Shown: piece by piece, positions 62,126 to 64,000 of the stretch | Position numbering within the stretch: position 1 is the stretch's first letter | Layout of the letters: every line of letters begins with the position of its first letter | The notes under the pieces: model-generated | What the model was told of the DNA's origin: nothing | The model's input: only the letters and a program-made list of their open reading frames with translations | The model's database searches: none | Program-made: the position numbers and the translations under genes | Assembly: GCA_020846715.1 (NCBI GenBank) | Contig: JADLDK010000023.1 | Location: forward strand, 1 to 64,000 | Source of the DNA: Armatimonadota bacterium | GTDB lineage: Bacteria; Armatimonadota; UBA5829; DSUL01 | Direction of reading: 5' to 3' | DNA: 64,000 bases

Positions 62126-63466
62126 TTATTCACTCTGGGACGCAGGAGCCACCTGCTCGCCAGCGGCATTCTCATCGAGCCAATCAAACTCAAAATCTCC
62201 GATGCGGACAGTGTCATCGTTACGTATTCCGAGACGGCGCAACTGCTTGAACACGCCAAGCCGATCCAGACGCTGCTGCAGCCTGCGAAGCGCCTGTTCG
62301 TTGTCAAGATCAGTCATCGCGACAATGCGCAGAGCTTCTCTGCCTTTCACAACAAACTCACCCGTCGCCTCGCGGTCAATCGTGAACGGCGCCTGCGGAC
62401 CCTCTATTCGCACGACTTCGTCAGACTGAGCGCCGGCAACCTTCGGGGTCTGACGCACCAGTTCGGCGGCATCCCAGACAAGCTGCTGAACCCCTTCCCC
62501 CGTCACCGTAGAAACCAGACGTATCAACTCCCCGCGTTCGGCAATTTCAGGATAGCGCAAAGGAAGCTCTTTGCTGCATTCCTGCGCGCGCTGTCGAGCT
62601 TCTGGAATGTCAATCTTGTTGAGAGCGATGATCTCCGGACGCTCACCCAGATCGGAGCTGTAGCGCAACAATTCACGGCGAATGACGCCATAGTCCTCAA
62701 GCGGATCGCGACCTGTCAGTGGAGAGCAGTCTATAAGGTGGATGAGCACACGTGTGCGTTCAATGTGACGCAAAAAGCGGTGCCCCAGCCCTGCTCCCTC
62801 GTGCGCGCCTTCAATGAGACCAGGAACATCCGCCATTACAAAAGATTCCTCAGCGCTTACACGCACGACGCCAAGATTGGGGACAAGTGTGGTGAACGGG
62901 TAGTCAGCAATCTTGGGCCGCGCGTTGGAAACTGCGGCGATGAGCGTGGATTTTCCAGAACTTGGAAAGCCGACAACTCCGACATCCGCCAGCAGACGGA
63001 GTTCCAACCGCAGGCTGCGCTCCTCCCCAGGCTCACCCTTCTCCGCGTATTTTGGCGCCTGGTTCGTGGAGGATGCGAAGCTGGCGTTTCCGCGACCGCC
63101 ACGCCCACCCCGGGCAACTACCTCCGTCTGGCCGTCAAAGACCAGATCGGCAATTACGCGCTGCTCATCGAGATCGAATGCGCTGACACCAACAGGCACC
63201 CGGATTATCAGGGGTGACTGGCTGACACCAGACTTGTTATTGGTGGCCCCCCGTCCGCCGTCCGCGGCTTTGTAGCGCGACGAGTAGCGCAACTCGACAA
63301 GGGTGTTCAGACTCTGGTCAGCGAGGAGAGTGACATCGCCCCCAGCACCACCGTCGCCTCCATTTGGGCCACCGTGCGGGACGTGCTTTTCACGACGAAA
63401 GGTCACGGCTCCGTCGCCCCCTTTACCGGAAGCAACGTGAATCGTGACCTCGTCTATAAAATCCAT
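62126..63466 (-). CDS. obgE: GTPase ObgE/CgtA
   Basis: 446 residues with three domains: Obg glycine-rich fold (FIDEVTIHVASGKGGDGAVT, PNGGDGGAGGDVTLLAD), the GTPase (VGFPSSGKSTLIAAVS, VADVPGLIEGAHEGAGLGHR, NKIDIPEARQ is the G4 motif), and a C-terminal OCT domain (FVVKGREALRIVAMTDLDNE). Assists 50S assembly and stringent responses. Follows rpmA, as in almost all bacteria. Confidence 0.97.
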   Translation of the reverse strand: MDFIDEVTIHVASGKGGDGAVTFRREKHVPHGGPNGGDGGAGGDVTLLADQSLNTLVELRYSSRYKAADGGRGATNNKSGVSQSPLIIRVPVGVSAFDLDEQRVIADLVFDGQTEVVARGGRGGRGNASFASSTNQAPKYAEKGEPGEERSLRLELRLLADVGVVGFPSSGKSTLIAAVSNARPKIADYPFTTLVPNLGVVRVSAEESFVMADVPGLIEGAHEGAGLGHRFLRHIERTRVLIHLIDCSPLTGRDPLEDYGVIRRELLRYSSDLGERPEIIALNKIDIPEARQRAQECSKELPLRYPEIAERGELIRLVSTVTGEGVQQLVWDAAELVRQTPKVAGAQSDEVVRIEGPQAPFTIDREATGEFVVKGREALRIVAMTDLDNEQALRRLQQRLDRLGVFKQLRRLGIRNDDTVRIGDFEFDWLDENAAGEQVAPASQSE

Positions 63467-63517
63467 ATTCTGGCTGGTGAGCCCGGCCGCACAGCGGACG
63501 AGCGCTGGAGAAGCGCC

Positions 63518-63778
63518 CTAGACGCGCTCTGGAAGCACGCTGATGAGGCGACGGCTCTTCTCACTTCCCTCAAATTTTACGTAGCCGTCAATGAGCGCAA
63601 AAAGCGTGTGATCCCTGCCAAGTCCGACATTGCGCCCCGGGTGATGCGCCGTACCTCGCTGGCGCTTCAGAATGCTGCCGGCAGTCACAAACTCACCGCC
63701 AAAGGCCTTGACGCCCAGCATCTTCGGCTTGCTGTCCCGTCCATTTCTGGACGATCCCATTCCTTTTTTATGTGCCAA
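63518..63778 (-). CDS. rpmA: 50S ribosomal protein L27 (bL27)
   Basis: 86 residues, starts at TTG (63778) and reads [20 protein letters not shown], without any N-terminal extension. Family marks: [52 protein letters not shown] start is rare for this gene; GGAG stands 9 nt before. The start lies in a tight gap of about 40 bp after rplU. Confidence 0.96.
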   Translation of the reverse strand: MAHKKGMGSSRNGRDSKPKMLGVKAFGGEFVTAGSILKRQRGTAHHPGRNVGLGRDHTLFALIDGYVKFEGSEKSRRLISVLPERV

Positions 63779-63819
63779 TTCTTACTACTCCAGAAATCCG
63801 ACTTTACCGCGTCAATAAT

Positions 63820-64000
63820 TCAGGCAATAGAGCCGACCGACAGCAGCGTCACCGCCTGACGATGACCGTAGTGCCGGTACTGATTCTTCTTTGCCTTGAA
63901 CTGAAAACCGTGTATCTTGCGGCCGCGTCCCTGACGCACGATATTGCAGGTTACGCGAGCCCCCTCCACAAGTGGAGTTCCGACCCTGGTACCTGAATCG
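63820..64000 (-). CDS. rplU: 50S ribosomal protein L21 (bL21), partial at 5' end
   Basis: The stop codon TGA (63820-63822) closes a frame running off the right edge. Codons on the minus strand read GTRVGTPLVEGARVTCNIVR, QGRGRKIHGFQFKAKKNQYR, HYGHRQAVTLLSVGSIA, matching the end of L21 (VGxPxVEGAxVxxxVxxxGRGxKIxxFxxKxKKxYRxxxGHRQ). Upstream part and start are outside the window. Typical partner of rpmA and obgE. Confidence 0.95.
   Translation of the reverse strand, partial: DSGTRVGTPLVEGARVTCNIVRQGRGRKIHGFQFKAKKNQYRHYGHRQAVTLLSVGSIA

Noticed and set aside
62030-63217. Plus-strand open frame of 395 codons
   Set aside because: Antisense to proB and obgE, both well supported; no domain or ribosome-binding site.
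1-64000. tRNA, rRNA, CRISPR array, insertion sequence, phage genes
   Set aside because: No T-loop/acceptor pattern, regular spacer array, transposase or integrase motif was found by reading; no tool search was possible.

Overview
The window is a chromosomal stretch from a free-living, GC-rich bacterium. The gene mix points to Armatimonadota or a similar environmental lineage: tandem PEP-CTERM proteins, a pseudopilin with the FTLIELLVVIAIIAILAG core, a DUF6785-type membrane protein, several Gfo/Idh/MocA oxidoreductases, a DUF6807 (PmoA-like) protein and an N-acetylmuramidase-like DUF1343 protein. This is inference from family content; there is no rRNA to confirm it. GTG and TTG starts are frequent. 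No tRNA, rRNA, CRISPR array, transposase or integrase was recognised.

Layout. 1-3030: a secreted glycosidase-like protein (5' truncated) overlapping an unknown secreted protein. 3031-3567: no gene, but two related hairpin modules read on the minus strand, candidate small RNAs. 3568-9934 (minus): a tandem DUF4367-like protein, a gamma-glutamyltransferase gene interrupted by an in-frame TAG, an SDR oxidoreductase, a zinc-ribbon/DUF2007 protein and a large phosphodiester-glycosidase-like secreted protein. 9935-13565: three tandem PEP-CTERM paralogues, each with its own promoter, a structured leader with shared hairpins, and a terminator. 13565-19925: a ComF-like phosphoribosyltransferase, a PNPOx-like flavoprotein, motA-motB, a lipoprotein, a NamZ-like protein and a pseudopilin. 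19999-25482 (minus): a 1412-residue secreted protein with seven Cys-rich repeats, and another unknown secreted protein.

25664-34037 (plus) is an efflux locus. It holds a Cys-rich small secreted protein, an adaptor fused to a YtkA/FixH-like domain at one end and a cupredoxin-like domain at the other, an RND pump, a stand-alone cupredoxin-like protein and a TolC-type outer-membrane channel. The duplicated Cys/Met cupredoxin modules suggest metal (perhaps copper or silver) or redox-linked export. A lone sugar-ABC permease overlaps the tolC end in antisense.

35261-46328 carries signalling and housekeeping genes: PAS-GAF-PAS-HATPase, DUF1361, GNAT, typA, a diguanylate cyclase, Gfo/Idh, leuCD and a GAF-LuxR regulator. 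46431-56556 is a sugar-related accessory block: Gfo/Idh proteins, a DUF6785 membrane protein, an FGE-like protein, a DUF6807 protein, a PP2C phosphatase and a six-hairpin glycosidase.

56682-64000 (minus) is a conserved core run, in transcription order rplU-rpmA-obgE-proB-proA-nadD-LCP-rsfS-TPR. It combines ribosome biogenesis, proline and NAD biosynthesis and cell-wall polymer attachment.

The least explained elements are the tandem minus-strand RNA modules, the shared PEP-CTERM leader fold, the domain-fused efflux adaptor, the seven-repeat secreted protein and a beta-rich (OB-like) module shared by three otherwise unrelated secreted proteins.
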